Part shown: in pieces, positions 33,730 to 41,967 of the stretch | How positions within the stretch are numbered: the stretch's first letter is position 1 | Layout of the letters: each line of letters begins with the position of its first letter | DNA from: Planktophila sp965267775 | Lineage (GTDB): Bacteria; Actinomycetota; Actinomycetes; Nanopelagicales; Nanopelagicaceae | Assembly: GCA_965267775.1 (NCBI GenBank) | Contig: OZ254140.1 | Coordinates: forward strand, 1,364,001-1,428,000 | Direction of reading: 5' to 3' | Length of the DNA stretch: 64,000 bases | Notes under the pieces: generated by a model | Seen by the model: only the letters and a program-made list of their open reading frames with translations | What the model was told of the DNA's origin: nothing | The model's database searches: none | Position numbers and translations under genes: made by a program

Positions 33730-34413
33730 GTGCCACAAGATGATGAAGTTATACGTCGCGCCCCGCTCTTCACTGCGCTAGATGATGCATCTGCAACCTC
33801 TCTTCGCGCCTCAATGGACTCTGTAAAGATCTCTAAAGGTGGAATCCTCTTCAAAGAGGGTGATGAAGGTGAGCATGTCTACGTAATCGTGGATGGAAAG
33901 CTCAAGCTCGGAACCTCAAGCGGTGACGGTCGCGAAAATCTTCTCTCAATCCTTGGACCAGGCGAGATGTTCGGTGAACTCTCACTTTTCGATCCAGGAC
34001 CACGCACATCGACTGCTACTGCAGTTACAGATGCAAAGCTCTTATCTCTTAGCCACGAAAAGTTGATCCCATGGCTTCGTGACAATCCAGATGTCTCACT
34101 TCAGCTCTTGGCACGTTTGGCTCAGCGCCTTCGCCGTACCAATGAAGCTGTCGGCGACCTCGTCTTCTCGGATGTGCCAGGTCGCGTTGCAAAGGCGCTC
34201 ATTGATTTGGGAACTCGTTTCGGTAAGGCAACTGATGAAGGTCTCTTTGTTCACCACGATCTCACTCAAGAAGAGCTAGCTCAGCTTGTCGGCGCATCAC
34301 GCGAAACGGTTAATAAGGCACTCGCTGATTTCGCAGGTCGTGGATGGCTACGCCTCGATGGTCGCGCTGTATTGATTACAGATGTAGAGCGCCTCGAAAA
34401 GCGCGGCAAGTAA
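33730..34413 (+). CDS. Crp/Fnr-family transcription regulator
   Basis: A 227-residue regulator similar to actinobacterial Crp/GlxR. The cyclic-nucleotide-binding domain covers about 10-120 (EGDEGEHVYVIVDGKLKLG, then GPGEMFGELSLFDPGPRTSTA with the phosphate-binding GELSLFD...RTSTA pattern). The HTH is at about 170-195 (LTQEELAQLVGASRETVNK). The pattern suggests cAMP binding and global carbon control. It starts at GTG. A hairpin with a GCAA loop lies downstream. Confidence 0.92.
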   Translation: MPQDDEVIRRAPLFTALDDASATSLRASMDSVKISKGGILFKEGDEGEHVYVIVDGKLKLGTSSGDGRENLLSILGPGEMFGELSLFDPGPRTSTATAVTDAKLLSLSHEKLIPWLRDNPDVSLQLLARLAQRLRRTNEAVGDLVFSDVPGRVAKALIDLGTRFGKATDEGLFVHHDLTQEELAQLVGASRETVNKALADFAGRGWLRLDGRAVLITDVERLEKRGK

Positions 34414-34450
34414 AATAAATTCTGGTTTCTATTTCAACATTGTGAATTTA

Positions 34451-34474
34451 ATCTATCGCAAGATAGATATTTCT
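34451..34474 (+). terminator. Probable terminator of the Crp-family gene
   Basis: ATCTATC-GCAA-GATAGAT forms a 7-bp hairpin with a GNRA-type loop followed by ATTTCT, 38 bases after the stop codon. Confidence 0.5.
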
Positions 34475-34568
34475 AGGTAAAACTTCCGCTGTAAGTAAAG
34501 TTTCACGTTTGTTAAGTTCATTGAAATTTTGAATTCAACGATAGATTCTGAGCTGGGCAAAATACATT

Positions 34569-35246
34569 TCAATCTATTCTCGAGGTCCGATTTTGGTTAC
34601 CTCTCTCTATTTCCGCAGGAAATTCAAAAAATATTTTAAGTAACTGAGATATGAATCCTTGAATCCTCACCGCAGTGTCCCTCTCGATTGCTGCCCAAGA
34701 TTCTTGATGGGCTCCAGCATTTCCCTCAACTCTTATTAGGTCAGTCATGTCACTTACCGATTTCATAAGTGGGTCTTCATCGCGCATAACATCTAGAGAC
34801 TTTTTCAGATTAATTTGGGCCTTTGCATTATCGGAACCTTTGAAGTGCACAATTAGTGAAAGCGTATTCCGGAACATCGTGACGGCACCTCGGTATGAGT
34901 TGACAGACAAACATCTTTGACCTTCATTGAAACAAGATGCTATTTCTTCAGGAACAGCATCAGTCAGGTTAGATTGTTGAGCTAAAGGATAGTAATGATG
35001 AGGATCCGAACGATTTATTCACAGGCTTCCAGCAACTGTTATTGAACTAGTATTCCGTGAAATAAGAATCATTTTCTTATTACAACCCTGGCACTTCAAA
35101 ACCGAAGCTGATTCATAATCTTCTCCCACGGAGGCGTCATTCAATTTAATTTCTGTCACTTGCCAAAATGCGGCGAGCCTTCCGCACTGATGACAAATAC
35201 CGTTTGGATTATCAAATGAAGGTGATTGATTTAGTAATTCTGACAT
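34569..35246 (-). pseudogene. DUF4145 protein gene interrupted by one in-frame TGA
   Basis: Two frames, 35246-35019 and 34910-34569, are in the same minus-strand phase, and the sequence between them is open except for a single TGA at 35019-35021. Read through, it gives one 225-codon protein of DUF4145 layout. The N-terminal zinc ribbon has CHQCG and CQGCN cysteine pairs. Next comes the linker with DPHHYYPLA and VPEEIASCFNEG. The C-terminal helical domain has SYRGAVTMFRNTL and IRVEGNAGAH. A nonsense mutation is simplest (a Trp TGG could have become TGA). Readthrough or two separate polypeptides are less likely. The block is AT-rich compared with its neighbours. The ATG at 35246 is preferred; one at 35291 also exists. 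Confidence 0.75.
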
Positions 35247-35331
35247 TCTCAATATTCTCCCGCCGAAGATGATTATGTACTTTCTTACCAAAGCCGCAAA
35301 TTTCCATAATGATTTTTAAGATTGAGTGTTT

Positions 35332-35508
35332 TTAGTCCTCAACTAGATCGATGCGGTCAACATATAACTCCCGAATAATCAAGACGTTGACGCCACGAAA
35401 ATCATCTTTAAAGTGAAACCAACCATTTTCAAGAAAATATCGGGAGGCTTCAACTGTTTCTTGTTTTCTTAAGGTCGAATCTTCGTAAGTAATCAGGTAA
35501 GTCTTCAT
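35332..35508 (-). CDS. 58-residue hypothetical protein
   Basis: A short open frame starting MKTYLITYEDSTLRKQETVE and ending YVDRIDLVED. It has alternating strand/helix character, is rich in aromatic and acidic residues (YFLENGWFHFKDDF), and has no frame competitors. Its ATG overlaps the TGA of an upstream minus-strand frame (ATGA), which hints at coupled translation. No family is recognised; the style resembles small phage or mobile-element proteins. It lies in the same AT-rich patch as the broken DUF4145 gene. Confidence 0.6.
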   Translation of the reverse strand: MKTYLITYEDSTLRKQETVEASRYFLENGWFHFKDDFRGVNVLIIRELYVDRIDLVED

Positions 35509-35645
35509 ATTCTAAAATCCCAATCTGAGTAGTCAGTTGACATGTTAAATCGGAAGTAACTTACCTTTTGATTGGAAATCGCGTAGCGATTGAGTGCTAC
35601 AGGTAGCCCTAATAAATCTGATGCGTATTTTGGTTCAAATAAGGA

Positions 35646-35675
35646 AACCCCCACAATTTCTTGTGGGGGTTTTTT
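35646..35675. terminator. Strong bidirectional terminator
   Basis: AACCCCCACAA, loop TTTC, then TTGTGGGGGTT followed by TTTTATTT on the plus strand; the minus-strand tail is less U-rich. It lies 16 bases after the ridA stop and probably ends the yqeY-DUF4177-ridA transcript. Confidence 0.8.
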
Positions 35676-35691
35676 ATTTAAACCTACTGAA

Positions 35692-36153
35692 TTACTTAAC
35701 CTCAAAAGTGAGTTCAACCTCTACAGGTGAGTTCAACGGCAACTCTGCAACACCAATTGCGCTACGTGCTGCAACTCCCGCCTCGCCCCAAATGTGCTTA
35801 AACAACTCTGATGCGCCATTTGCAACAGCTGGGTGATTGATAAATCCTGATGCTCCGTTGACGTAGCAAACGATACGAACAACCTGCACGATTGAATCAA
35901 CTGGCGCGACGAGCTCTACCGCAGCAAGTGCATTGAGTGCGCAGATCTCAGCAAGCTTATTTGCCTCTTCTGGAGTGATATCTGATCCAACTTTACCGAC
36001 AGCAGCAATTGCGCCATCAACCATGGGAAGCTGACCTGCAGTAAAGACAATATTGCCTGTGCGAACTGCTGGAACATATGCAGCAAGTGGCTTTGAAGCA
36101 ATAGGAAGAGTCAGGCCCTTCTCTGCAAGCTTTGCGCGAACATCTACTGACAT
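35692..36153 (-). CDS. RidA-family protein
   Basis: A 153-residue member of the Rid/YjgF/YER057c family, the branch with an extended N-terminus. Motifs: PIASKPLAAYVPAVRTGNIVF, the GQLPMVDG turn, QVVRIVCYVNGASGF and the C-terminal ELPLNSPVEVELTFE. The conserved arginine of true imine deaminases, expected in the RxAVGVxxLP-like segment, appears here as ARSAIGVAELP. The family clears reactive enamine/imine intermediates. Its ATG directly abuts the TAA of the DUF4177 gene. Confidence 0.88.
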   Translation of the reverse strand: MSVDVRAKLAEKGLTLPIASKPLAAYVPAVRTGNIVFTAGQLPMVDGAIAAVGKVGSDITPEEANKLAEICALNALAAVELVAPVDSIVQVVRIVCYVNGASGFINHPAVANGASELFKHIWGEAGVAARSAIGVAELPLNSPVEVELTFEVK

Positions 36154-36306
36154 TTACTTCACCTCACGCTTCATATAGGCAACGAGCTTCTCGTTGCCTG
36201 GTGCTGGAATAACCTGTACGAGTTCCCAACCATCTGAACCCCATAAATCGAGAATCTGCTTTGTTGAATGAGACAAGAGTGGAACAGTCACATATTCAAA
36301 CTTCAT
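36154..36306 (-). CDS. DUF4177-like small protein
   Basis: A 50-residue protein: MKFEYVTVPLLSHSTKQILD, then GSDGWELVQVIPAPG and a basic end. GWELV is characteristic of DUF4177. It is encoded exactly between yqeY (stop overlaps this ATG as TAATG) and ridA (whose ATG follows the TAA at once), so the three genes are translationally coupled. The function is unknown. Confidence 0.85.
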   Translation of the reverse strand: MKFEYVTVPLLSHSTKQILDLWGSDGWELVQVIPAPGNEKLVAYMKREVK

Positions 36307-36764
36307 TAGTTTCCTCCGGCGAGTGTTGATTTCACGAGCGATGAAACGAGTGATCCATCAGCTTTTCCTGCGATGAGTGGCTTAATTGCGCCCATGACCT
36401 TGCCCATATCGGCAGGTCCTGCAGCACCGGTAGATGCAACTGCATCCGCGATGATCTTCTTAATCTCATCTTCGCTTAACTGAGCAGGAAGGTACTTAGC
36501 GATTACCTCGCCCTCTGCCTTCTCTTCTGCAGCCTTATCTGTGCGGCCTGCCTTTGCAAACTCTTCATGTGCTTCGCGGCGCTTCTTCGCCTCGCGAGAG
36601 AGAACGGTGATGATCTCGTCATCGCTGAGTGTGCGAGCCTCTTTGCCGGCAACTTCCTCATTTGTGATTGCAGTCAGAACCATGCGAATAGTTCCTGAAA
36701 CAAGCTTGTCACTGCTGCGGATAGCGGCTGTTAAATCTTCGTGGAGCGTCTCTTTTAATCCCAT
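36306..36764 (-). CDS. GatB/YqeY domain protein
   Basis: A 152-residue YqeY-type protein: a helical domain resembling the tRNA-binding tail of GatB but free-standing. Motifs: LKETLHEDLTAAIRSSDKL at the start, the EARTLSDDEIITVLSREAKKRREA helix (about 42-65), EVIAKYLPAQLSEDEI and MGKVMGAIKPLIAGKADG at the end. The biological role is unsettled. It is the first gene of the yqeY-DUF4177-ridA set and divergent from the metallophosphoesterase gene 36 bases away. Confidence 0.9.
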   Translation of the reverse strand: MGLKETLHEDLTAAIRSSDKLVSGTIRMVLTAITNEEVAGKEARTLSDDEIITVLSREAKKRREAHEEFAKAGRTDKAAEEKAEGEVIAKYLPAQLSEDEIKKIIADAVASTGAAGPADMGKVMGAIKPLIAGKADGSLVSSLVKSTLAGGN

Positions 36765-36800
36765 GGGCTTATCTTCTCACGCCCCTGTAGCCTCTACTCC

Positions 36801-37616
36801 ATGAGTTACGTACTCCGCGAAGCGGAAATTCCCGTTCTTCCTGAGGGCCTTGCCCCGATACGTATCCTTCATTTTTCAGACCTTCACCTGACCCCAAAGC
36901 GCAAGAGCGAAATTGCCGACATCAAGTCATGGGTGAAGTACTCCCCTGATTTAGTCATTAGCACCGGAGATTTCTTAGCCGATATGAAGGCAGTGCCTGT
37001 TGTCCTCGATGCCCTCGATGGCTTGCTCGATATTCCAGGGCTCTTTGTCTTTGGTTCTAACGATTACTTTGCACCAAAGCCAAAGAATCCTTTGAAGTAT
37101 CTACTTCCAGATCATGGAAAACGAGTCCATGGCGAGGATCTACCGTGGCCAGAGCTCGATAAAGGCTTACAGGCACGCGGTTGGAGGAACCTCAATAAAT
37201 CCCGTGCAACGATAAAGATCAACGACACAACAATTGAAGCTCGTGGCACGGATGATGCACACCTTGAATTTGATGACTACTCATTGGTGGCGGGCGAACC
37301 TGGTGAGTGTGATCTCGCTATTGGCGTTACTCATGCACCTTATTTGAGAATTATCGAAGCGATGAGCAACGATAAGCTCGATGCAATCTTTGCTGGACAT
37401 ACACATGGCGGGCAGATTCGTTTGCCTTGGCCTGGTGGATCGAAGGCGCTTACAACTAATTGCGATCTACCTAATTGGCGCGCGCGGGGCTTAACGTACT
37501 TCGATGATGAGCCTTACCTACATGTCTCAGCAGGAATGGGAACAAGTCCCTTTGCGCGCATTCGTGTGGCAAGTCCACCAGAAGTTTCGCTGGTGACTTT
37601 AACTAGTTTGTTCTAG
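36801..37616 (+). CDS. Metallophosphoesterase
   Basis: A 271-residue calcineurin-like phosphoesterase. All metal-binding blocks are visible: LHFSDLHLTP (about 24-33), STGDFLAD (about 56-63), GSNDYF, GVTHAPYLRI and GHTHGGQIRLPW. The set matches YkuE-like proteins, often lipid-linked phosphatases, but there is no signal peptide or membrane segment here. A TAGCCT box lies seven bases before the ATG, suggesting a leaderless message. The substrate is unknown. Confidence 0.9.
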   Translation: MSYVLREAEIPVLPEGLAPIRILHFSDLHLTPKRKSEIADIKSWVKYSPDLVISTGDFLADMKAVPVVLDALDGLLDIPGLFVFGSNDYFAPKPKNPLKYLLPDHGKRVHGEDLPWPELDKGLQARGWRNLNKSRATIKINDTTIEARGTDDAHLEFDDYSLVAGEPGECDLAIGVTHAPYLRIIEAMSNDKLDAIFAGHTHGGQIRLPWPGGSKALTTNCDLPNWRARGLTYFDDEPYLHVSAGMGTSPFARIRVASPPEVSLVTLTSLF

Positions 37617-37630
37617 TTCTACTAGAACTA
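37613..37630. terminator. Short palindrome between convergent stops
   Basis: AGTTCTA and TAGAACT form a near-perfect palindrome spanning the stop codons of the metallophosphoesterase gene (plus) and gmd (minus), 11 bases apart. A compact bidirectional stop signal is likely, although the loop is very small and there is no T-run. Confidence 0.35.
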
Positions 37631-38617
37631 ATTCTTTCGAGCTAAAGCTTCAATATCAGCATCAACCATTAGGTGAGCAAGCTCTTTCCAATGTGTCTTT
37701 GCCTTCCAACCAAATGCATTAGCTGCCTTTGATGGATCACCGATAAGTGCATCAACCTCTGTTGGACGGATGTACTTCTTATCTGTTTCAACGTGATCTT
37801 CCCAGTTAAGTCCAGCGTGTGAGAAGGATGCCTCTACGAAATCTTTGACGGTTGCGCCAACACCTGTAGCGACAACGTAATCAGATGGCTTATCTTGCTG
37901 AAGCATCAACCACATTGATTCGACATACTCTTTTGCATAACCCCAGTCGCGCACTGCATCCATGTTGCCAAGGAAGAGCTTGTCCTGCTGGCCAGCCTTA
38001 ATTGCAGCTACTGCGCGAGTGATCTTGCGAGTAACGAATGTTTCACCGCGACGAGGCGATTCGTGATTGAAGAGAATTCCGTTGGTGGCATGCATGCCAT
38101 AACCATCGCGGTAATTGACTGTGCACCAGTAGGCCATCAACTTTGCAGCTGCATATGGTGACTGTGGGCGGAATACTGAAGTTTCGTTCTGAGGTGGTGG
38201 AGTTGATCCAAAGAGCTCAGATGTTGATGCCTGGTAGAAACGTGTATCGATATCTGCGCTGCGGATAGCCTCAAGTAAGCCAACGGCGCCTACTGCATCG
38301 ACCTGGCCTGTGTACTGGGGCATTGTGAAAGAGACCTGTACATGTGATTGTGCGCCGAGGTTATAGACCTCAGTTGGTTTTACTTCACGAATAAGGTTTG
38401 TAAGTCCAACGCCATCAATCAAATCTCCGTAGTGCAAGAACAATTGTGGGTTCTTTACATGAGGGTCCTGGTAAATGTGATCGATGCGGGATGTATTAAA
38501 TGTTGAGGAACGACGGATGAGGCCATGGACTTCATAACCCTTTTCAAGCAAGAACTCTGCAAGGTATGAACCATCTTGACCTGTGACACCTGTAATCAGG
38601 GCTACTTTTCTGCTCAT
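37628..38617 (-). CDS. gmd: GDP-mannose 4,6-dehydratase
   Basis: Converts GDP-mannose to GDP-4-keto-6-deoxymannose. 329 residues, short-chain dehydrogenase fold: GVTGQDGSYLAEFLLEKGY (9-27), RRSSTFNTSRIDH, YNLGAQSHVQVSF and the catalytic S/TxxYxxxK as FRPQSPYAAAK (about 146-156). The NHESPRRGETFVTRKIT segment is typical of Gmd. It overlaps fcl by four bases; together they make GDP-L-fucose for surface glycans. Confidence 0.96.
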   Translation of the reverse strand: MSRKVALITGVTGQDGSYLAEFLLEKGYEVHGLIRRSSTFNTSRIDHIYQDPHVKNPQLFLHYGDLIDGVGLTNLIREVKPTEVYNLGAQSHVQVSFTMPQYTGQVDAVGAVGLLEAIRSADIDTRFYQASTSELFGSTPPPQNETSVFRPQSPYAAAKLMAYWCTVNYRDGYGMHATNGILFNHESPRRGETFVTRKITRAVAAIKAGQQDKLFLGNMDAVRDWGYAKEYVESMWLMLQQDKPSDYVVATGVGATVKDFVEASFSHAGLNWEDHVETDKKYIRPTEVDALIGDPSKAANAFGWKAKTHWKELAHLMVDADIEALARKN

Positions 38618-39546
38618 CGTCGTACTTCTCCTTTTGCTGTTGCATCTTTATACCAAGCGATAGTTGATGCAATTCCATCGCGCAATGAAATCTTTGGTGT
38701 CCATCCAAGTGCCTTTGCCTTGGATACATCGAGAACCTTACGAGGTGTTCCATCAGGCTTCGATGAATCCCACGCGAGTTCGCCATTAAAACCTGAAAGT
38801 TCTGCAACTAGCCCTGCTAATTCCTTGATGGTGAGATCTTCGCCGGTTCCAATATTGAGGTGATCAGATGAGTTGTAATTCTTTCCGAGGTGCACAACTG
38901 CCGCAGCAAGATCATCAACATGAAGGAACTCGCGCTTCGGCGAACCTGAACCCCATAAAGTTTCAACTGGGGCGTTCTTCTCTGCAGCCTCAACGAAGCG
39001 GCGGATAAATGCTGGCAAGACATGTGAACCTTGAAGTTCAAAGTTGTCGTTGATTCCATAGAGGTTTGTCGGCATTAAAGAGATCCAGGTGCGGCCATAC
39101 TCTTTACGGAAAGATTTAATGAGCTCGATGCCAGCAATCTTCGCAACGGCATATGCAGAGTTGGTCTCTTCGAGAGGACCTGTCAGTAAATACTCTTCTT
39201 TAATTGGCTGGGCGCAATCGCGAGGATAGATACAGCTGGAACCTAAGAAGATGAACTTCTCAACATCGGCAGCGTGAGCTGCCTCCATGAGGTTGCTCTG
39301 GATGCGCACATTGTCAGAGAGGAATTCAACGGGGAATGAATTATTGGCACCGATTCCGCCCACCTTTGCAGCGGCATCGACGATCAGCGAAGGCTTTACC
39401 TCTCTAATGAATTTAAAGGTGGCATCGCGATCCAAGAGATCGACAACCTTGCGGCTGACCGGAATGACCTCTTCGCCCGCTGCCTGGTAAGCGCGGACGA
39501 TGGCAGAACCAGCTAGGCCAGTGCCTCCAGCGACCACGATTGTCAT
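38614..39546 (-). CDS. fcl: GDP-L-fucose synthase
   Basis: Epimerase-reductase completing GDP-L-fucose. 310 residues from the ATG at 39546 (VVAGGTGLAGSAIVRAY directly follows); the longer frame to 39684 reads into asd and is spurious. Motifs: AAKVGGIGANNSFP, FLGSSCIYPRDC and the catalytic YAVAKIAGIE (about 138-147). It sits 10 bases downstream of asd. Confidence 0.95.
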   Translation of the reverse strand: MTIVVAGGTGLAGSAIVRAYQAAGEEVIPVSRKVVDLLDRDATFKFIREVKPSLIVDAAAKVGGIGANNSFPVEFLSDNVRIQSNLMEAAHAADVEKFIFLGSSCIYPRDCAQPIKEEYLLTGPLEETNSAYAVAKIAGIELIKSFRKEYGRTWISLMPTNLYGINDNFELQGSHVLPAFIRRFVEAAEKNAPVETLWGSGSPKREFLHVDDLAAAVVHLGKNYNSSDHLNIGTGEDLTIKELAGLVAELSGFNGELAWDSSKPDGTPRKVLDVSKAKALGWTPKISLRDGIASTIAWYKDATAKGEVRR

Positions 39547-39556
39547 GGCGTGGAGT

Positions 39557-40609
39557 CTACTTGGTGAATTCGACTGCCAAGAGTTCTGCGATTTGAGCCG
39601 TGTTGAGTGCAGCTCCCTTACGCAAGTTATCGCCACAGACAAAGAGATCCAATGACATTGGGTCATCGATGCTCTTGCGAACACGTCCTACCCATGTTGG
39701 ATCTGTGCCGACAACATCTGCCGGTGTTGGGAATTTGTGATTCTCAGGATCATCAACCAACTTCACGCCAGCTGCGTTTTCGAGAATATCTTGCGCCGCC
39801 TTACGTGATGGCTCTTTCGCAAATGTTGCATGCACTGTCAATGAGTGAGTTGTAATAACAGGAACGCGAACACAAGTTGCAGAGACCTTGAGGTCTGGAA
39901 GGCCAAGAATCTTGCGGGATTCATTGCGAACTTTGAGTTCTTCAGATGAGTAACCATCTTCCTTCAGTGAACCAGCCCATGGGACAACGTTCATTGCAAG
40001 CGGAGCAGGGAATGGTCCGTTGTCCTTAATGAGCGCACGAACATCACCAGCAACATCACCAGCGTTTGAACCAGCTACCGCAGAGATCTGCGCACGAAGT
40101 GCATCAATACCTGCCTGTCCCGCCCCAGATGCTGCTTGGTAAGAAGAGACAACAAGTTCTTTCAATTCATACTCTTTGTGAAGTGCGCCCATTGCAACGA
40201 TCATTGAGAGAGTTGTGCAATTTGGATTAGAGATGATTCCACGTGGACGGTTCTTTACATCCTGTGGGTTTACTTCAGGAACAACGAGCGGAACATCTGA
40301 ATCCATACGGAATGCACCTGAGTTATCGACAACAACGGCCCCACGTGATGCAGCAATCGGTGCCCACTCTGCTGAAACTTCATCTGGGACGTCGAACATC
40401 GCAACGTCGATTCCATCGAATGCCTCTGGTGAGAGCGCAACAACGGTTAACTCTTCGCCACGACAGATCAACTTCTTGCCCGCGCTTCGCGCAGATGCAA
40501 TCAGGCGAATTTCGCCCCACACATCAGGACGCTCTGACAATATGCCGAGCATTACAGTGCCGACCGCACCTGTTGCACCAACTACTGCAAGTGATGGCTT
40601 CTGTGTCAT
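39557..40609 (-). CDS. asd: Aspartate-semialdehyde dehydrogenase
   Basis: Reduces aspartyl phosphate to the semialdehyde for lysine/diaminopimelate, threonine and methionine synthesis. 350 residues. NADP-binding VVGATGAVGTVML (9-21), nucleophile Cys in ISNPNCTTLSMIV (about 132), SYQAASGAGQ and the GVRVPVITTHSL-type segment (CVRVPVITTHSL). Its ATG overlaps the lysC stop by four bases, the usual lysC-asd pairing. Confidence 0.97.
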   Translation of the reverse strand: MTQKPSLAVVGATGAVGTVMLGILSERPDVWGEIRLIASARSAGKKLICRGEELTVVALSPEAFDGIDVAMFDVPDEVSAEWAPIAASRGAVVVDNSGAFRMDSDVPLVVPEVNPQDVKNRPRGIISNPNCTTLSMIVAMGALHKEYELKELVVSSYQAASGAGQAGIDALRAQISAVAGSNAGDVAGDVRALIKDNGPFPAPLAMNVVPWAGSLKEDGYSSEELKVRNESRKILGLPDLKVSATCVRVPVITTHSLTVHATFAKEPSRKAAQDILENAAGVKLVDDPENHKFPTPADVVGTDPTWVGRVRKSIDDPMSLDLFVCGDNLRKGAALNTAQIAELLAVEFTK

Positions 40610-41877
40610 CGTCCTGTACCTCCATATACGACAGCCTCGTTCTGATCTGAATCAAGGCCAAAAGCAGTGTGTGCAGCCTTCGCTGCACGCTCGAGATCGC
40701 TCTCGCGAACGATGATGGAGATGCGAATTTCAGATGTAGAAATCATCTCGATATTGACGCCAGCCTCTGACATTGCAGCGAAGAATGTTGCTGTCACACC
40801 TGGGTGAGAACGCATTCCCGCACCGACAAGTGAGAGCTTTCCGATGGTGTCGTCATATTGAATCGAAGCGAAACCAACTTCACCCTGAATCTTCTTCAAG
40901 ACGCCAGTTGCTTCTGCGCCATCTGCCTTTGGAAGAGTGAATGAGATATCTGTCAAGCCTGTCGCAGCAGCAGATACATTCTGAACAATCATGTCGATGT
41001 TGAGATCATTATCAGCAAGTGCTTGGAAGATACGCGCTGCAACACCAGTGCGGTCGGGAACACCAACGATGGTTACCTTCGCCTCTGACTTATCGTGTGC
41101 GACGCCAGCGATGATTGCTTGCTCCATGGTGCCTCCTTCTGGGTGGTTTTCAACTACCCATGTGCCTTCTAGTGGTGAGAAAGATGAACGGACGTGAATT
41201 GGTAAGTTGTAACGTCGTGCGTATTCAACGCAGCGAAGGTGAAGAACCTTTGCACCTGCCGCTGCAAGTTCAAGCATCTCTTCATAAGTAACTGTCTCTA
41301 ACTTGCGAGCGCTTGGTACTGCACGAGGATCAGCTGAGAAGATTCCATCAACATCTGTGTAGATCTCGCAGACATCTGCATCAAGTGCGGCAGCGAGCGC
41401 GACAGCAGTTGTATCTGAACCACCGCGACCTAAAGTTGTTATGTCTCTTGTATCTTGCGAGATTCCTTGGAAGCCAGCAACGATTGCAATGTTGCCGCCA
41501 TCGATTGCTTCGCGTATTCGACCCGGTGTCACATCGATGATGCGTGCCTTGCCATGAGTGGAATCGGTAATCACTCCGGCCTGTGAACCGGTAAATGACT
41601 GGGCTTCAAATCCAAGATTGTTAATCGCCATTGCAAGAAGTGCCATAGAGATTCGCTCGCCAGCAGTCAGCAACATATCGAGTTCGCGTCCTGGTGGGAT
41701 AGGACTGACTTGGTTGGCAAGATCAATCAGCTCATCTGTCGTATCGCCCATCGCTGAGACAACGACGACAACCTGATTACCGGCCTTCTTTGATGCCACG
41801 ATACGTGCGGCTACGCGCTTCATGCCTTCGGCATCAGCTACTGAGGATCCGCCAAACTTCTGAACGATGAGCGCCAT
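40606..41877 (-). CDS. lysC: Aspartokinase
   Basis: Phosphorylates aspartate at the head of the aspartate pathway. 423 residues: kinase domain with VQKFGGSSVADAEGM (5-19), GFQGIS and TTLGRGGSDTTAVALA, followed by two ACT domains (from about 265) that sense lysine/threonine. The length fits the actinobacterial alpha-type enzyme, which also yields a beta subunit from an internal start; a candidate internal Met is at MEQAIIAGVAHD (about 250). The 90-base upstream gap is too short for a lysine riboswitch. Confidence 0.97.
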   Translation of the reverse strand: MALIVQKFGGSSVADAEGMKRVAARIVASKKAGNQVVVVVSAMGDTTDELIDLANQVSPIPPGRELDMLLTAGERISMALLAMAINNLGFEAQSFTGSQAGVITDSTHGKARIIDVTPGRIREAIDGGNIAIVAGFQGISQDTRDITTLGRGGSDTTAVALAAALDADVCEIYTDVDGIFSADPRAVPSARKLETVTYEEMLELAAAGAKVLHLRCVEYARRYNLPIHVRSSFSPLEGTWVVENHPEGGTMEQAIIAGVAHDKSEAKVTIVGVPDRTGVAARIFQALADNDLNIDMIVQNVSAAATGLTDISFTLPKADGAEATGVLKKIQGEVGFASIQYDDTIGKLSLVGAGMRSHPGVTATFFAAMSEAGVNIEMISTSEIRISIIVRESDLERAAKAAHTAFGLDSDQNEAVVYGGTGR

Positions 41878-41967
41878 GAAGTAAGTCTGAACCCCTATTT
41901 AAGGATGCGCCAGCCGAATTTCAGAATTTCTCATTATATGGTACAGGATTCAATCCATATATTGAGA

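Noticed and set aside
35019..35021. Selenocysteine at the in-frame TGA
   Set aside because: The position is not a cysteine site in the family layout, and no SECIS-like hairpin was recognised after it.
41878..41967. Lysine riboswitch before lysC
   Set aside because: The gap is only 90 bases and lacks the needed multi-helix fold.
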